A stretch of 64,000 nt of DNA. Source: JALQUO01 sp964529685 (GTDB lineage: Bacteria > Pseudomonadota > Alphaproteobacteria > Rickettsiales > Midichloriaceae). The DNA is taken from assembly GCA_964529685.1 (NCBI GenBank), contig CAZGZC010000001.1, positions 62,001 to 126,000 of the forward strand, given 5' to 3'. This document shows positions 19,164 through 28,468 of the stretch, in pieces. The position numbers were made by a program, and so were the translations under genes. Every line of letters starts with the position of its first letter. Positions within the stretch are counted from its first letter, which is position 1. The notes under the pieces are model-generated. The model saw only the letters and a program-made list of their open reading frames with translations, had not been told where the DNA came from and ran no database searches.

Positions 19164-19973
19164 ATGATAGAAAATACTGCATCTTATAGAGTAATCAAAC
19201 TTATCTCACCAAAGAAAACTATCGCACTCACAGACTACCCAGAAGATATTATGATTGAAAACACAACTTGTAATAGTACAGATGCAATTCTTATAGAAAA
19301 TATAGAAGTTGCTATCAACCTGAAATATGTATATACAACCTTTATCACAAGTCTTGAAAAAGAAATAAAAGAAATAATCGAAAAACCAGCGAACTGCCTA
19401 ATAAAATTTTTCAACTTAAGATTTATTAATAACAAACCACAAATTACACAACTTAAAATAGGTAAAATAGATAGCTTTAAAATTGAAGATAACAAACTTA
19501 TAGTCGAATTTACAGGCATCAGTAAAACATTATCTAACAAGCCTACTACACAGTATTTATCAACCTGCAAAGCATGTTTTGGTGATAAGTATTGCGGTCT
19601 CAATAAAAGCGACTACATTATAAAAAATATAGCTATCACCGACATTACCAAAGATGGTATAACAATCGATACTACAAAAGCCATATACTCACCTAAGTTG
19701 CAAAATATACATCGATATGAGCTAGAAAAGATAGTAACCATGGGTTATATAACTAATAATGATGGATTAAAAATGAAAAAAGTAATTAAATTTGTTGGTA
19801 ATCAACTTACAGTTGCATATCCTGGAGACAAACCTCAATTAAAAATTGGCGATGTTATCAACATACAATGTATATGTACAAAGATTTTTAGAGATTGTAA
19901 AAACATGTTTAATAATCAAACACAATTCATGGGAGAAATTTACAACTATCTACCATATCCTCAAAATAAATAA
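19164..19973 (+). CDS. GTA/phage tail-associated protein, DUF2163 family (GTA gp13-like)
   Basis: This 269-residue protein matches the DUF2163 family of GTA gene 13, a hub component of the tail baseplate. The diagnostic C-terminal cysteine motif is present as STCKACFGDKYCGLN (about residues 131-145). Two further cysteines occur in QCICTKIFRDCKN near the end, comparable to those thought to bind iron-sulfur clusters in GTA and siphophage hub proteins. Its position directly after the gp12-like gene on the same strand is the GTA order. Charged N-terminal sequence and lack of a signal peptide fit a structural cytoplasmic protein. The next gene is unrelated to known GTA genes. Confidence 0.85.
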   Translation: MIENTASYRVIKLISPKKTIALTDYPEDIMIENTTCNSTDAILIENIEVAINLKYVYTTFITSLEKEIKEIIEKPANCLIKFFNLRFINNKPQITQLKIGKIDSFKIEDNKLIVEFTGISKTLSNKPTTQYLSTCKACFGDKYCGLNKSDYIIKNIAITDITKDGITIDTTKAIYSPKLQNIHRYELEKIVTMGYITNNDGLKMKKVIKFVGNQLTVAYPGDKPQLKIGDVINIQCICTKIFRDCKNMFNNQTQFMGEIYNYLPYPQNK

Positions 19974-20052
19974 AAAATATGCTTGCAAATAAAAAATGGA
20001 AGTATTAAAATATCAATTGTAGGTATTAATTAAGTTATATATGACATAAACA

Positions 20053-20823
20053 ATGCAAAATTCAAAATTTGATAGGGTTTTACAGGAATTTAATGCATGG
20101 ATGAATGAAAATAATATTTCTTTTGGAGATGTATTTAATTCTGCAAACCAACAAAATGATTCTGGATTAGCAAATAGTGTTGTTAGTGGCTTATCTCGAC
20201 ATCAATATGATCAAGCTATTGATATTGCAAAAAGACTTGAATCCACTACTGCAACAGGCAAAGATTTTGCAGAATTAGTTGACAATAGTACTAGTCGTGA
20301 GAAAGGAGATCCAAACCAAGTTTTAGATTTCAATATAAGCTTTAAAAATATTGTTGAAGAAGGGCCAAGGAGCGCAGTAGAACAGAAATTATTAGATGCT
20401 GTTGACACATTTTTATCACCACAAGAAAAGAAACAAGCAGTAGATAATAATTTAAATGTTGGAGATGTTATCAAACAGGTTAACCAGGCTATGCAAAAGT
20501 CTCAAGAAACTACTCTCCAAATATTACAACATAATAAAGAACAAGAAAAAGATAATAAAAAAGAGTTAGAAGAAAAACAGAAAGTTCCGGAGAAGAAGAT
20601 GGCAAGCCTCGGAGAAGAATTTGGAGTGTTACATGAAATCGTAAAAAATATGCGACAGCCACTTGAAGAAGGAAAGGAAAAATCATTACAACGAGAATCA
20701 TCAAAGAAAAATTTTGAGCTTCGTGTGGAAGCAGCTACTTTGAATGATACAGGAAGTGCACTTAAAAGTATGGGAAGAGATCCGAATCATGTTCAAGGTA
20801 AAGGCAAGGAAATATCTAAATAA
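20053..20823 (+). CDS. Hypothetical protein with Lys/Glu/Gln-rich coiled coil
   Basis: The 256-residue product is not recognised. The first 130 residues look like a soluble, mostly helical domain, and residues about 145-195 form a charged Lys/Glu/Gln coiled coil. The C-terminus is polar and basic. There is no signal peptide or membrane segment. Its position 80 bases after the GTA gp13-like gene, on the same strand, suggests it may belong to the phage-derived island or be a lineage-specific secreted protein inserted there. It has no resemblance to GTA gp14 (NlpC/P60 peptidase), which would be the usual next gene. The frame is intact and codon composition matches neighbours. Confidence 0.55.
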   Translation: MQNSKFDRVLQEFNAWMNENNISFGDVFNSANQQNDSGLANSVVSGLSRHQYDQAIDIAKRLESTTATGKDFAELVDNSTSREKGDPNQVLDFNISFKNIVEEGPRSAVEQKLLDAVDTFLSPQEKKQAVDNNLNVGDVIKQVNQAMQKSQETTLQILQHNKEQEKDNKKELEEKQKVPEKKMASLGEEFGVLHEIVKNMRQPLEEGKEKSLQRESSKKNFELRVEAATLNDTGSALKSMGRDPNHVQGKGKEISK

Positions 20824-20883
20824 GTTTAAAGATTACTTTTTTCATGTATAAAGTGAGTTAAACTAAAACTTATAATACAAATC

Positions 20884-23055
20884 TTGCAGCATTTCTTAAA
20901 ATATTGTTGTCTGTTAAGTATTGCACTCATTACAAGTGCATCTGCGAATATGGATGAAAGTAAAAAAGAAGATATCACATATACTATAGAAGCAGATAAA
21001 ATTAAGTATAATTTAACTAAAAAAAATATAATTCTAGACGGTAATGTTTATATTGAAGATAAGAAGTTTAACAGTATATACGTAGCAAAACAAGCAAAAC
21101 TTGATATCAAAAATAATGTTTTATCTATTTCTGATGGATATGGCAGTTTAGGAAATGCTAAAATAGCAGGAAAGACTATAACATATAATCAAGGATTTTA
21201 TGAAGGAGATTTTATTACAGCTTCACTATGCAAAACATGTGATAATGGAAAATATACTATACCATTGTGGAGAATTAGAGCCAAAAAACTTGAAGCTGAC
21301 ATAAAATCTAACGATGAAATAAAATTAAAAGACGTATATTTTGATATTTTTAATAAACAAGTAGCTTATCTGCCTTTTTTTTCAGTGCCAGCGTCCTGGA
21401 CGCGTGGTAAAACAGGATTTCTAATACCATCTATACAAGATAAAGGCTTAGGTTATCAGGTAGGAATACCTTTTTATTGGTATATAAAAAACAACCTAGA
21501 TATAACTTTTTATCCAGATATCAGTACTAAGCCAATGTATGGTGTGAATCTTAGACATAAATTACAACATGGAGGATACGAATTTTCAATTTATACTGGT
21601 AGCTTACCATTTATAAATAATGAAAATACAACTCAAACAAGTATTTTTCGTGTTTGGCCAGCAAATATTAAAGTAAATTCTAATTTCTTCTTTCCAGAAA
21701 ACGATACAAGCTGCTCAGACATAACAAAGGGATATGAATTTGGTCTTACAGGTGAATTTGCTCTAGGTGCCAAGCCAATTTTACTATATAAGTATGATAT
21801 TAGTGATAAGAAAATTTTGCTTGGAGATTTATATTTTAACACAACCTATGATAAAACTTATGCATCCTTTAATGGGCTATATCTTCATAATATTAAAAGA
21901 GATATAAGACTGATTTCCTTACCTAAAATTGATTTTTACAATATACAAGATCTAAAAAATGTTAATTTTCTTCCGGAAAACTCAAAAATCATTTCACATA
22001 TATCAATTAATGGGCTACACAACGAAGATTTTAACAAAAAACTTTTCGATGGACTGACTACAATTAGGTTGACAGGAAAGAAAGATATTTTATCACAGAG
22101 TAAGCTTACATACGGTATAAATCTAATTGGCTATACGATATCACACAGCAATCTGCTCTATCATGAGCATAAACCAATAATGCGGACAAATTTAGATATT
22201 CACGTCCAATCAAAATTTTACAATCAAAATAATATTATTGAACCACACACAGTTCTACATCTAGAACCATCATTAAGCGATTTTTATGCAATTGATCAAT
22301 CACAGATTGATGATGATTACAATGATGAAGAGATCATGAGTGTATATTCTACAACCAATAATATTAATCCCAACACAGCTTTTTCAAGTATGTATACAGC
22401 TGATAATAGAAGTATTATGCAAAGAAATGGTAATTATCTAGATTACGGATTGATATTTTCTCATTACAGAGGCAAAACTTCAATCGATAATAAAATTTCG
22501 TGGACCTTTATTACAAGACAATACTTGAGTAAGCAATCACAGTTCTCACAAATCACAACTGATAATCAAGACTTGTCACTAGCAAGGCTACAAGATCTCT
22601 ATAAAGAAAAGTATGCATCTCAACTGTCAATTGAAAAAGATAGATTTTTTTTCAGCAATAGAACGTGGTTTACAGATAAATTACAACTGCTAAATAATGA
22701 ATTCTATATTGAAAAAAAGTTTAAGAAATTCTCTACAGGCTTAGATTTTAACTTTTTTAATCTTGAAAAATCATTTGACCACAATATTAAACAGAAAAAA
22801 TATAATAAGATTTTCAAATTTAATATAGGATATAATATTACTGAAAACATGACAATTGGAGTCAAAAGTGGCATAAAGTTTGGTTATAATTCTCAGAACA
22901 ATCTGATCAAAAGCTTTAAAGATTTAAAATTAAAGTTAGAATATGCAAATGAGTGTATTAAAATAGGATTTGCAATGAAGAAAGAGTTTGATAAGAAAAG
23001 TGCAAATGATAATGTAAACTCATACAATATATACGTAAAAATACCGACTATATGA
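20884..23055 (+). CDS. lptD: LPS-assembly protein LptD (OstA/Imp)
   Basis: LptD is the outer-membrane barrel that inserts lipopolysaccharide into the outer leaflet with LptE. The product starts at a TTG (20884) with a clear signal peptide (LLSIALITSASA). An OstA-type beta-jellyroll domain follows (about residues 30-150, with YTIEADKIKYNLTKKNIIL), and then a long barrel region of about 500 residues. The paired cysteines CKTC near residue 112 and a later Cys in YANECIKI match the disulfide-forming positions of the family. Translation of the downstream surA overlaps its stop by 4 bases, giving the common lptD-surA operon. Its presence implies that this bacterium keeps LPS export, unlike Rickettsiales lineages that lost LPS. 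Confidence 0.92.
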   Translation: MQHFLKYCCLLSIALITSASANMDESKKEDITYTIEADKIKYNLTKKNIILDGNVYIEDKKFNSIYVAKQAKLDIKNNVLSISDGYGSLGNAKIAGKTITYNQGFYEGDFITASLCKTCDNGKYTIPLWRIRAKKLEADIKSNDEIKLKDVYFDIFNKQVAYLPFFSVPASWTRGKTGFLIPSIQDKGLGYQVGIPFYWYIKNNLDITFYPDISTKPMYGVNLRHKLQHGGYEFSIYTGSLPFINNENTTQTSIFRVWPANIKVNSNFFFPENDTSCSDITKGYEFGLTGEFALGAKPILLYKYDISDKKILLGDLYFNTTYDKTYASFNGLYLHNIKRDIRLISLPKIDFYNIQDLKNVNFLPENSKIISHISINGLHNEDFNKKLFDGLTTIRLTGKKDILSQSKLTYGINLIGYTISHSNLLYHEHKPIMRTNLDIHVQSKFYNQNNIIEPHTVLHLEPSLSDFYAIDQSQIDDDYNDEEIMSVYSTTNNINPNTAFSSMYTADNRSIMQRNGNYLDYGLIFSHYRGKTSIDNKISWTFITRQYLSKQSQFSQITTDNQDLSLARLQDLYKEKYASQLSIEKDRFFFSNRTWFTDKLQLLNNEFYIEKKFKKFSTGLDFNFFNLEKSFDHNIKQKKYNKIFKFNIGYNITENMTIGVKSGIKFGYNSQNNLIKSFKDLKLKLEYANECIKIGFAMKKEFDKKSANDNVNSYNIYVKIPTI

Positions 23056-24032
23056 TAAAAAAAGTTCTTGGATTAGTTAGCCTGCTGGTCATTTTTTCTT
23101 CTGAAAATGCTATAGCTATGATTGATCTAAATAGATATTCAGAAAAGTTATATGTACCAATAGTAAAGATAGAAGATCAAGTAATAACTGAGCATGATTT
23201 ACAGCAGAAAATAGCTATAATGCGGATATCTGGAAATAATATAAATAGACATGAAGCTACTGAGGCCTTGATTGATCAGGAACTATTACTATATCACTAT
23301 AAGGACAGAAAAATTTCACAAGATGCACTAGATATCACTATCGAGAAATTAGCAAAAGAAAACAAACTAACTAAAAATAGTCTCGAAAAAACTTTAGTAA
23401 AGTTTGGTATAGAAAAAAAATATCTTGAGAAACATGTGGCGGCGCAACTTATACTAAATGATATGATGATTTCAAAGGTTAAAGGTGCAGCAGAGAAGCA
23501 GCGTCATTTATTTCAAACAGTAACTTTTGTTAAAGAAGAAATCAAAAAAGGAGATGCAGTTTTATTACAACCAATCACTCAATATAATTTCACAGATAAA
23601 TCAATAATTAAATTATCAGAAATTATAGTGAAAAGAGGTGAAAATTTAGAATCTATAATAGATATGCTGAGGAGAAATGAATCATTTACTAGGATTAAAA
23701 ATGCTTTTCCAAATGATGTTGAACTGACAGCAAAAGATGGCAGTCTGGGATGGCTGAACTTTAATGAAATTTCAGATTTATATAAAGAAGCTATAAAAAA
23801 CATCATAGTTAATCAAATAGGAGAGCCATTACAATCTAATGATAAGTTGCTTTTTATAAAACTAATTGATGTAAAAAATATTTCAAAAACAAAGAAATAC
23901 ATCAACCCAGAATATCTTAATCTTTCTTTTAGAGAGAAATCAAATTATTTATTTAATAAATTTTACGGTAATCTCATATCACATAATACAATATCTCAGC
24001 TCAAAAGAAAATTGTATATTGAGTTGCTCTAA
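23052..24032 (+). CDS. surA: Periplasmic chaperone / peptidyl-prolyl isomerase SurA-like
   Basis: SurA escorts unfolded outer-membrane proteins across the periplasm. The 326-residue product has an N-terminal signal peptide, a SurA N-domain (VPIVKIEDQVITEHDLQQKI) and a single parvulin-like domain in the C-terminal third (IKLSEIIVKRGENL to DGSLGWLNFNEIS). The length fits a reduced, one-parvulin SurA such as those of Rickettsiales. Its ATG overlaps the lptD stop (ATGA), implying coupled translation; LptD is itself a SurA client in E. coli. The parvulin domain is divergent, so isomerase activity is uncertain while chaperone function is likely. Confidence 0.85.
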   Translation: MIKKVLGLVSLLVIFSSENAIAMIDLNRYSEKLYVPIVKIEDQVITEHDLQQKIAIMRISGNNINRHEATEALIDQELLLYHYKDRKISQDALDITIEKLAKENKLTKNSLEKTLVKFGIEKKYLEKHVAAQLILNDMMISKVKGAAEKQRHLFQTVTFVKEEIKKGDAVLLQPITQYNFTDKSIIKLSEIIVKRGENLESIIDMLRRNESFTRIKNAFPNDVELTAKDGSLGWLNFNEISDLYKEAIKNIIVNQIGEPLQSNDKLLFIKLIDVKNISKTKKYINPEYLNLSFREKSNYLFNKFYGNLISHNTISQLKRKLYIELL

Positions 24033-24192
24033 TCTAGATCTATATCGTTTTTGCTGAAGCCTGATAAATTAACTGGTTTTGTAAGAATCTCTAGCATTTT
24101 TTGCAAAATAGATGACATTCATAAACAGATAATTTTGATGCCATTTCTATTCCAATTTTCCTATTTATTTTTTGAAAAAATATAGTAAAAAA

Positions 24193-24221
24193 TTGACACT
24201 AATCACAAAATATGATAAGAA
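24193..24221 (+). promoter_or_regulatory. Candidate sigma-70 promoter for the ATP/ADP translocase gene
   Basis: A perfect -35 hexamer TTGACA at 24193-24198 is followed after 17 bases by TAAGAA at 24216-24221, a weak -10. It lies just upstream of the translocase start region and after the lptD-surA operon. Only the -35 is convincing. Confidence 0.4.
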
Positions 24222-24243
24222 AGATTCACACTATTGATACAAT

Positions 24244-25716
24244 TTGAAATTGAAAAAAATGCCAACCGAACAGACGCGGAAGTTCTTTCCGATAGAAAAA
24301 CATGAGATGCGGAAATTCCTCTGGACATCATTCATGATGATGCTTACAATTTATGTTTATAGTATATTAAGAGGAACAAAAGACGCTATGCTCATATCGA
24401 AAATGGGGGCAGAGCTAATTAGCACTGTAAAACTTTGGGGCGTTACAACCTCAGCAATACTATTTATGTTGCTTTATACAAAAATCGTTGATCTATTTTC
24501 AAGAACGAACCTATACCATGTTATAAATGGGTTCTTCATGGCTTTTTTCTTAATATTTTTATTTATTTATCCTAGTATTGATTCTTTATGTCCTGATACA
24601 TCAGGATTAATAAAAACTATGCCTTATTTAAAATATTTCTTCTTAATGATTAGTGGATGGCCTTATACTCTCTTCTTTATTTTTTCAGAGTTATGGGGAA
24701 GTATAATGTTATCTCTAATGTTTTGGCAGCTAGCAAACCAAATTACAGCCTTGACGGAAGCTAAGCGTTTCTACCCTCTATTTGGATTTTTTGCACAATT
24801 TGGGCTAGCTGGAGCTGGAGCACTATCAAATGTTCTTAGTGGCTTAAATGCTGGTTGGGAAACATCTCTTCTATACATTACACTTACAGTTTTAGTAGCA
24901 GGAGTTCTAATATCAATTTCAGTTGAAGCACTAGCTAAGACTGTTGGTAAAGATCAGATAAATGGCGCTAAAAAAGCTGGTGGTAAGAAGAAATTAAAGA
25001 TGGGCTTTGGCGAAAGCTTAAAGTATATTATGTCTTCAAAATATATTGGTCTCATTACACTTTTGATTCTCTGCTATGGAATATCAATTAATTTAGTTGA
25101 AGGGCTATGGAAGAAAGCTATGAATATCCACTTTCCTGATCCTAGTTCTTATCTACAATTTAATGGATATGTTCAAATAGCTACTGCTATAGCGACAGGA
25201 GTTGCAATGCTAAGTGGTTCTTTCTTGTTAAAGAGAATGAGCTGGAAAGCTGCTGCAATCTTAACACCGATCATAATATTGGTGACGGGTATTCCTTTCT
25301 TTATATTTATGGTTATGAGAGAAGGTCTTGAATCATCATTAATAGAGCTTGGTATAACCGCTATTGCTATTGCCGTCCTCTTTGGTGCTATTCAAAATGT
25401 TTTAAGTAAAGCTACAAAGTACTCTTTCTTTGACCCAACAAAAGAAATGTCATATATTCCATTAGATGATGAATTAAGATCTAAAGGTAAAGCTGCTGCT
25501 GACGTCATTGGAGGTCGTATGGGTAAATCTGGTGGCGCACTAATTCAGTTTGTATTGCTATCCCTAATGCCTGGTGCAAATCTATTGAGCCTAGCTCCTT
25601 CTATGTTTGGTATTTTTATAGTTATCATGATTGTATGGATATTTGCTGTATTTGGTCTAGCTAAAGCATTTAAAGCTAAAACAGAAGAAGCTGAAACATC
25701 TAAAGCTCCTGAGTAA
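24244..25716 (+). CDS. tlc: ATP/ADP translocase (nucleotide transporter, Tlc family)
   Basis: This 490-residue inner-membrane protein is the energy-parasite type nucleotide transporter that exchanges host ATP for bacterial ADP, or imports other nucleotides. It matches the family in FFPIEKHEMRKFLWTSFMM, YSILRGTKDAMLI, FWQLANQITALTEAKRFYPL and KYSFFDPTKEMSYIPLDDE, with about 12 hydrophobic segments and a Lys/Glu-rich tail. The open frame starts at a TTG (24244), with an ATG five codons later at 24259 as an alternative start. Members of this family occur in Rickettsiales, Chlamydiae and plastids, which makes it the clearest sign of an intracellular lifestyle here. Rickettsiaceae carry several paralogues, and which nucleotide this one carries is not visible. 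Confidence 0.95.
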   Translation: MKLKKMPTEQTRKFFPIEKHEMRKFLWTSFMMMLTIYVYSILRGTKDAMLISKMGAELISTVKLWGVTTSAILFMLLYTKIVDLFSRTNLYHVINGFFMAFFLIFLFIYPSIDSLCPDTSGLIKTMPYLKYFFLMISGWPYTLFFIFSELWGSIMLSLMFWQLANQITALTEAKRFYPLFGFFAQFGLAGAGALSNVLSGLNAGWETSLLYITLTVLVAGVLISISVEALAKTVGKDQINGAKKAGGKKKLKMGFGESLKYIMSSKYIGLITLLILCYGISINLVEGLWKKAMNIHFPDPSSYLQFNGYVQIATAIATGVAMLSGSFLLKRMSWKAAAILTPIIILVTGIPFFIFMVMREGLESSLIELGITAIAIAVLFGAIQNVLSKATKYSFFDPTKEMSYIPLDDELRSKGKAAADVIGGRMGKSGGALIQFVLLSLMPGANLLSLAPSMFGIFIVIMIVWIFAVFGLAKAFKAKTEEAETSKAPE

Positions 25717-26338
25717 AGCGCTTTTGCTTTATCAATTTATCTAATCAAAAAAATTCCTTAGAATTAATAAATTTTTTGCACTACTAGTAGTATAGAATTT
25801 ATAGTGAACAAAAAAAATATATATAATGGATCTTGTTCTTTCTACCTCGTATATTAAATTCCTAAGACTTAATGAAGCACAGAAGAAATAAAGAAAAATT
25901 AAATGAAGCCGAGCTAAATCGTTATACAAAAAAGTATTTTAAGATTTTTGTAAGAAAGACCATAAATGAGTATGAAGACTATAAGATTCTTTATATAATG
26001 AACAATTCCAAATTAGAGCAGCATTAGCTGCTTATTTACTTGAGAAGGGAAGGTATAGTGAGCTAAAAGTTAATCAGTGCCATCAATACAATAATATTTG
26101 GTCTTGTAGATAAGAATCTCAGGAATTGATCTAAACCTGAAACAGTATTAGAGAATAAAAAGAAGTTTCAGAAATTAAGATATAAGTATCTTGCTGAATT
26201 TATTACGATATGTATTTTTTTGATTAAAAAAAATTTGTTTTTAAAAATCTTATAGGTTATAATCTAAATTGTGAGTTTATTACCACAAACAATTTGTAAC
26301 TAATATGTTACAAAGCAATTGAGAAAGTAATGTAACCT
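25717..26338. other. Long gap with probable gene debris before pssA
   Basis: This 622-base stretch has no intact gene. A short stem-loop candidate, TAAAGC-gctttt-GCTTTA, covers the translocase stop. Plus-strand pieces with codon-like composition, such as an open piece encoding IRAALAAYLLEKGRYSELK around 26003-26070, are broken by stops and frame changes. This suggests a decayed gene of unknown identity. A promoter candidate lies at the right end (26235-26263). Confidence 0.45.
26235..26263 (+). promoter_or_regulatory. Candidate sigma-70 promoter for pssA
   Basis: TTGTTT at 26235-26240 and a perfect TATAAT at 26258-26263 are separated by 17 bases, the ideal spacing, and lie about 75 bases before the pssA start. 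No operator-like repeat overlaps them. Confidence 0.5.
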
Positions 26339-27085
26339 GTGAAGAAAAAAAAGGTCCCTTTATATAGACTTTTCCCAAGTATTATTACCATTGCAGCACT
26401 TTGTATGGGGTTAACTGGGATCAAATATGTATTTGAGAACAACTTTGAAATGGCTGTTATAATGGTATTAATTGCTTGTGTAATGGATGGAATTGATGGT
26501 CCATCGGCGAGGTTTTTAAAATCATCATCAGATTTTGGTGCTCAACTAGACTCACTTTGTGATCTGGTAAACTTTGGTGTTGTACCGGCAATTATTATTT
26601 ATAAATGGAGACTATATGAAATTGGAGGCCTTGGTTGGGCTATTTCTCTCATTTATGCAAGCTGTACTGCTCTGAGGTTAGCTAGGTATAATATCGAGAG
26701 TACAGCACCTGGGAATAAAGTCCATAGTTATTTCTATGGAATCTCTAGTCCATGTGCTGCAATCCTCGCTTTATCACCTTTAATGCTCACTTTTCAAGTG
26801 TTTGATATAAATTTTTTTCCAATAATTATCGGTTTATATATAGTGTTTATTGCTCTCATGATGGTTAGCCGGATTCCAACTATATCAACAAAAGGTTTTC
26901 AAGTTAAAAAACGCGATATTCCATTTATAATAGCTCTTGGTGCAATAGTGGTAGCTGGAACACTCCTAATGCCATGGAAAGTCATTCCGATGCTGTCAAT
27001 TATATATATTTTTTCTATTCCATTGAGCTGGTATCACTTCAAGAAAAAATCTCTCTTCAGCAGTTTATCAAACAAGGAGAGTTGA
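26339..27085 (+). CDS. pssA: CDP-diacylglycerol-serine O-phosphatidyltransferase
   Basis: PssA makes phosphatidylserine from CDP-diacylglycerol and serine, the precursor of phosphatidylethanolamine. The CDP-alcohol phosphatidyltransferase signature is complete at about residues 49-74: DG-x2-AR-x8-G-x3-D-x3-D, seen as DGPSARFLKSSSDFGAQLD plus the following SLCD. Around eight hydrophobic segments indicate an integral inner-membrane enzyme. The start codon is GTG at 26339, followed by a Lys-rich stretch; no in-frame ATG lies near. In many alphaproteobacteria psd is the neighbour, but it is not in this window. It is convergent with the next gene, whose stop lies at 27086. Confidence 0.92.
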   Translation: MKKKKVPLYRLFPSIITIAALCMGLTGIKYVFENNFEMAVIMVLIACVMDGIDGPSARFLKSSSDFGAQLDSLCDLVNFGVVPAIIIYKWRLYEIGGLGWAISLIYASCTALRLARYNIESTAPGNKVHSYFYGISSPCAAILALSPLMLTFQVFDINFFPIIIGLYIVFIALMMVSRIPTISTKGFQVKKRDIPFIIALGAIVVAGTLLMPWKVIPMLSIIYIFSIPLSWYHFKKKSLFSSLSNKES

Positions 27086-28333
27086 TTAGTTTGTACGGAT
27101 CAGCTTCATGTCTTTTCTCATAATTCTTATAACTTTATCTATCAGATAATCATGATGCTTTTTTGCTCCTTCTTGAAACTTATACCAATCAGTTGATTTA
27201 TAGTTAGTATGCCACATGTGAAGTTTTTTATAGATTTTTAACATTGATGTTATTTTGTTTTTAAAAATGTCTCCAAATGCAATTCCATAGGAAGCTTGTC
27301 CACTATCACATAGAACATCTCCATATACTTGATTATTTTGTTCATTATCATTTGCTGTAATGAGAGATGTATTATGAATAATTGAACATGCATCATAAAT
27401 TGCATTATTCATCCACTGCTGCTTGTCATACTGAGGATTGTATGTTTGCGCTATGGAAAGCTCTGCCTCAGATCTCTTTGCTAATTTTTGATACATTTCA
27501 ATTCTATTATTTCTATTCATTCCTAGAATTTTCATCATCAAAAGTTTGCTGTTTGATGATATTCCACAGTTTGTTCCAAAGATTTTTTCAAGAGTCACAA
27601 AATCGTTATTAAATATAGCATTTAATGTAGTGCTTAATTCATCCCATATAGCTTCTGGTTTTTTTGGCTTTGCAATAATTATAGTACTATCAGCATATTT
27701 TAAATACATTTTAAATAACCACTTAGCAGCATCTAAAAATCTTTCTCCATTATGAATCTTCATATCTTTGAGTCTGTAGTCATACCATATGTAGCTAGGA
27801 TTATCTGGCAAAGTCAGAACATTTAAATGTCCTATATAATCTGTTAAACCAAAGAAGGTATTCTTGTTATGTTTTTGTTTATCGACGCAATTATATGTAT
27901 CTTTCATTCCTGTAAAATTTTGATGAGCCCAAGTGTCAGCATAGGCATGTGATGCTATTCCTATCCAGTAAGGATCTTTACTCTTTAATGCTGCTTTTAA
28001 ACAGTTTTGAGCAACTTTACTGTTTGGTGTAGTTGACATATAGCGACATTCTCCATCTCTCCTTAAATCCGAGCTTCTTAAAATATCATCACCAGGTATA
28101 AAATGAAATATTGGAAATATTGAGAGAGATTCTTTAAAATTTAGAGTTAGATCTAAAGATTGCGTAATAATATTATTATATTGTTTAAAAGTTTCTTTCT
28201 CAAGTATGGTAAAGATCTCTGTATTATCGTCAATATATTGAGCACTGTAGGCTATTTTATGGGCTATTTCTGGTAGTATTCCTGCTTTCAGCGCAATTAT
28301 GTAGTTGATGTAATAATGAAACTCTAAATCCAT
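27086..28333 (-). CDS. DUF6765-like protein, possible metal-dependent hydrolase fold
   Basis: The 415-residue product resembles the uncharacterised DUF6765 family: MDLEFHYYINYIIALKAG at the N-terminus, YSAQYIDDNTE, FHFIPGDD, and a His/Asp-rich centre IGIASHAYADTWAHQNFTG (about residues 125-143). Such spaced His and Asp residues resemble the zinc-binding all-helical phospholipase C / S1-P1 type fold, but that is inference. No signal peptide is present. The function is unknown; related proteins are found sporadically in bacteria, which fits an accessory or horizontally acquired gene. It is single, with pssA convergent and a porin-like gene divergent. Confidence 0.55.
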   Translation of the reverse strand: MDLEFHYYINYIIALKAGILPEIAHKIAYSAQYIDDNTEIFTILEKETFKQYNNIITQSLDLTLNFKESLSIFPIFHFIPGDDILRSSDLRRDGECRYMSTTPNSKVAQNCLKAALKSKDPYWIGIASHAYADTWAHQNFTGMKDTYNCVDKQKHNKNTFFGLTDYIGHLNVLTLPDNPSYIWYDYRLKDMKIHNGERFLDAAKWLFKMYLKYADSTIIIAKPKKPEAIWDELSTTLNAIFNNDFVTLEKIFGTNCGISSNSKLLMMKILGMNRNNRIEMYQKLAKRSEAELSIAQTYNPQYDKQQWMNNAIYDACSIIHNTSLITANDNEQNNQVYGDVLCDSGQASYGIAFGDIFKNKITSMLKIYKKLHMWHTNYKSTDWYKFQEGAKKHHDYLIDKVIRIMRKDMKLIRTN

Positions 28334-28468
28334 GATTTAAATACATATTTGTTATTTATCTCTTTATTGTGTATGAAAATGATTATTGATGGAAGTACCT
28401 AAGTTGATTTTTTATCATAAATTCTATAGCTATCTGTTGTAATTCCTTCATGTAAAATTTTTTAGTAA

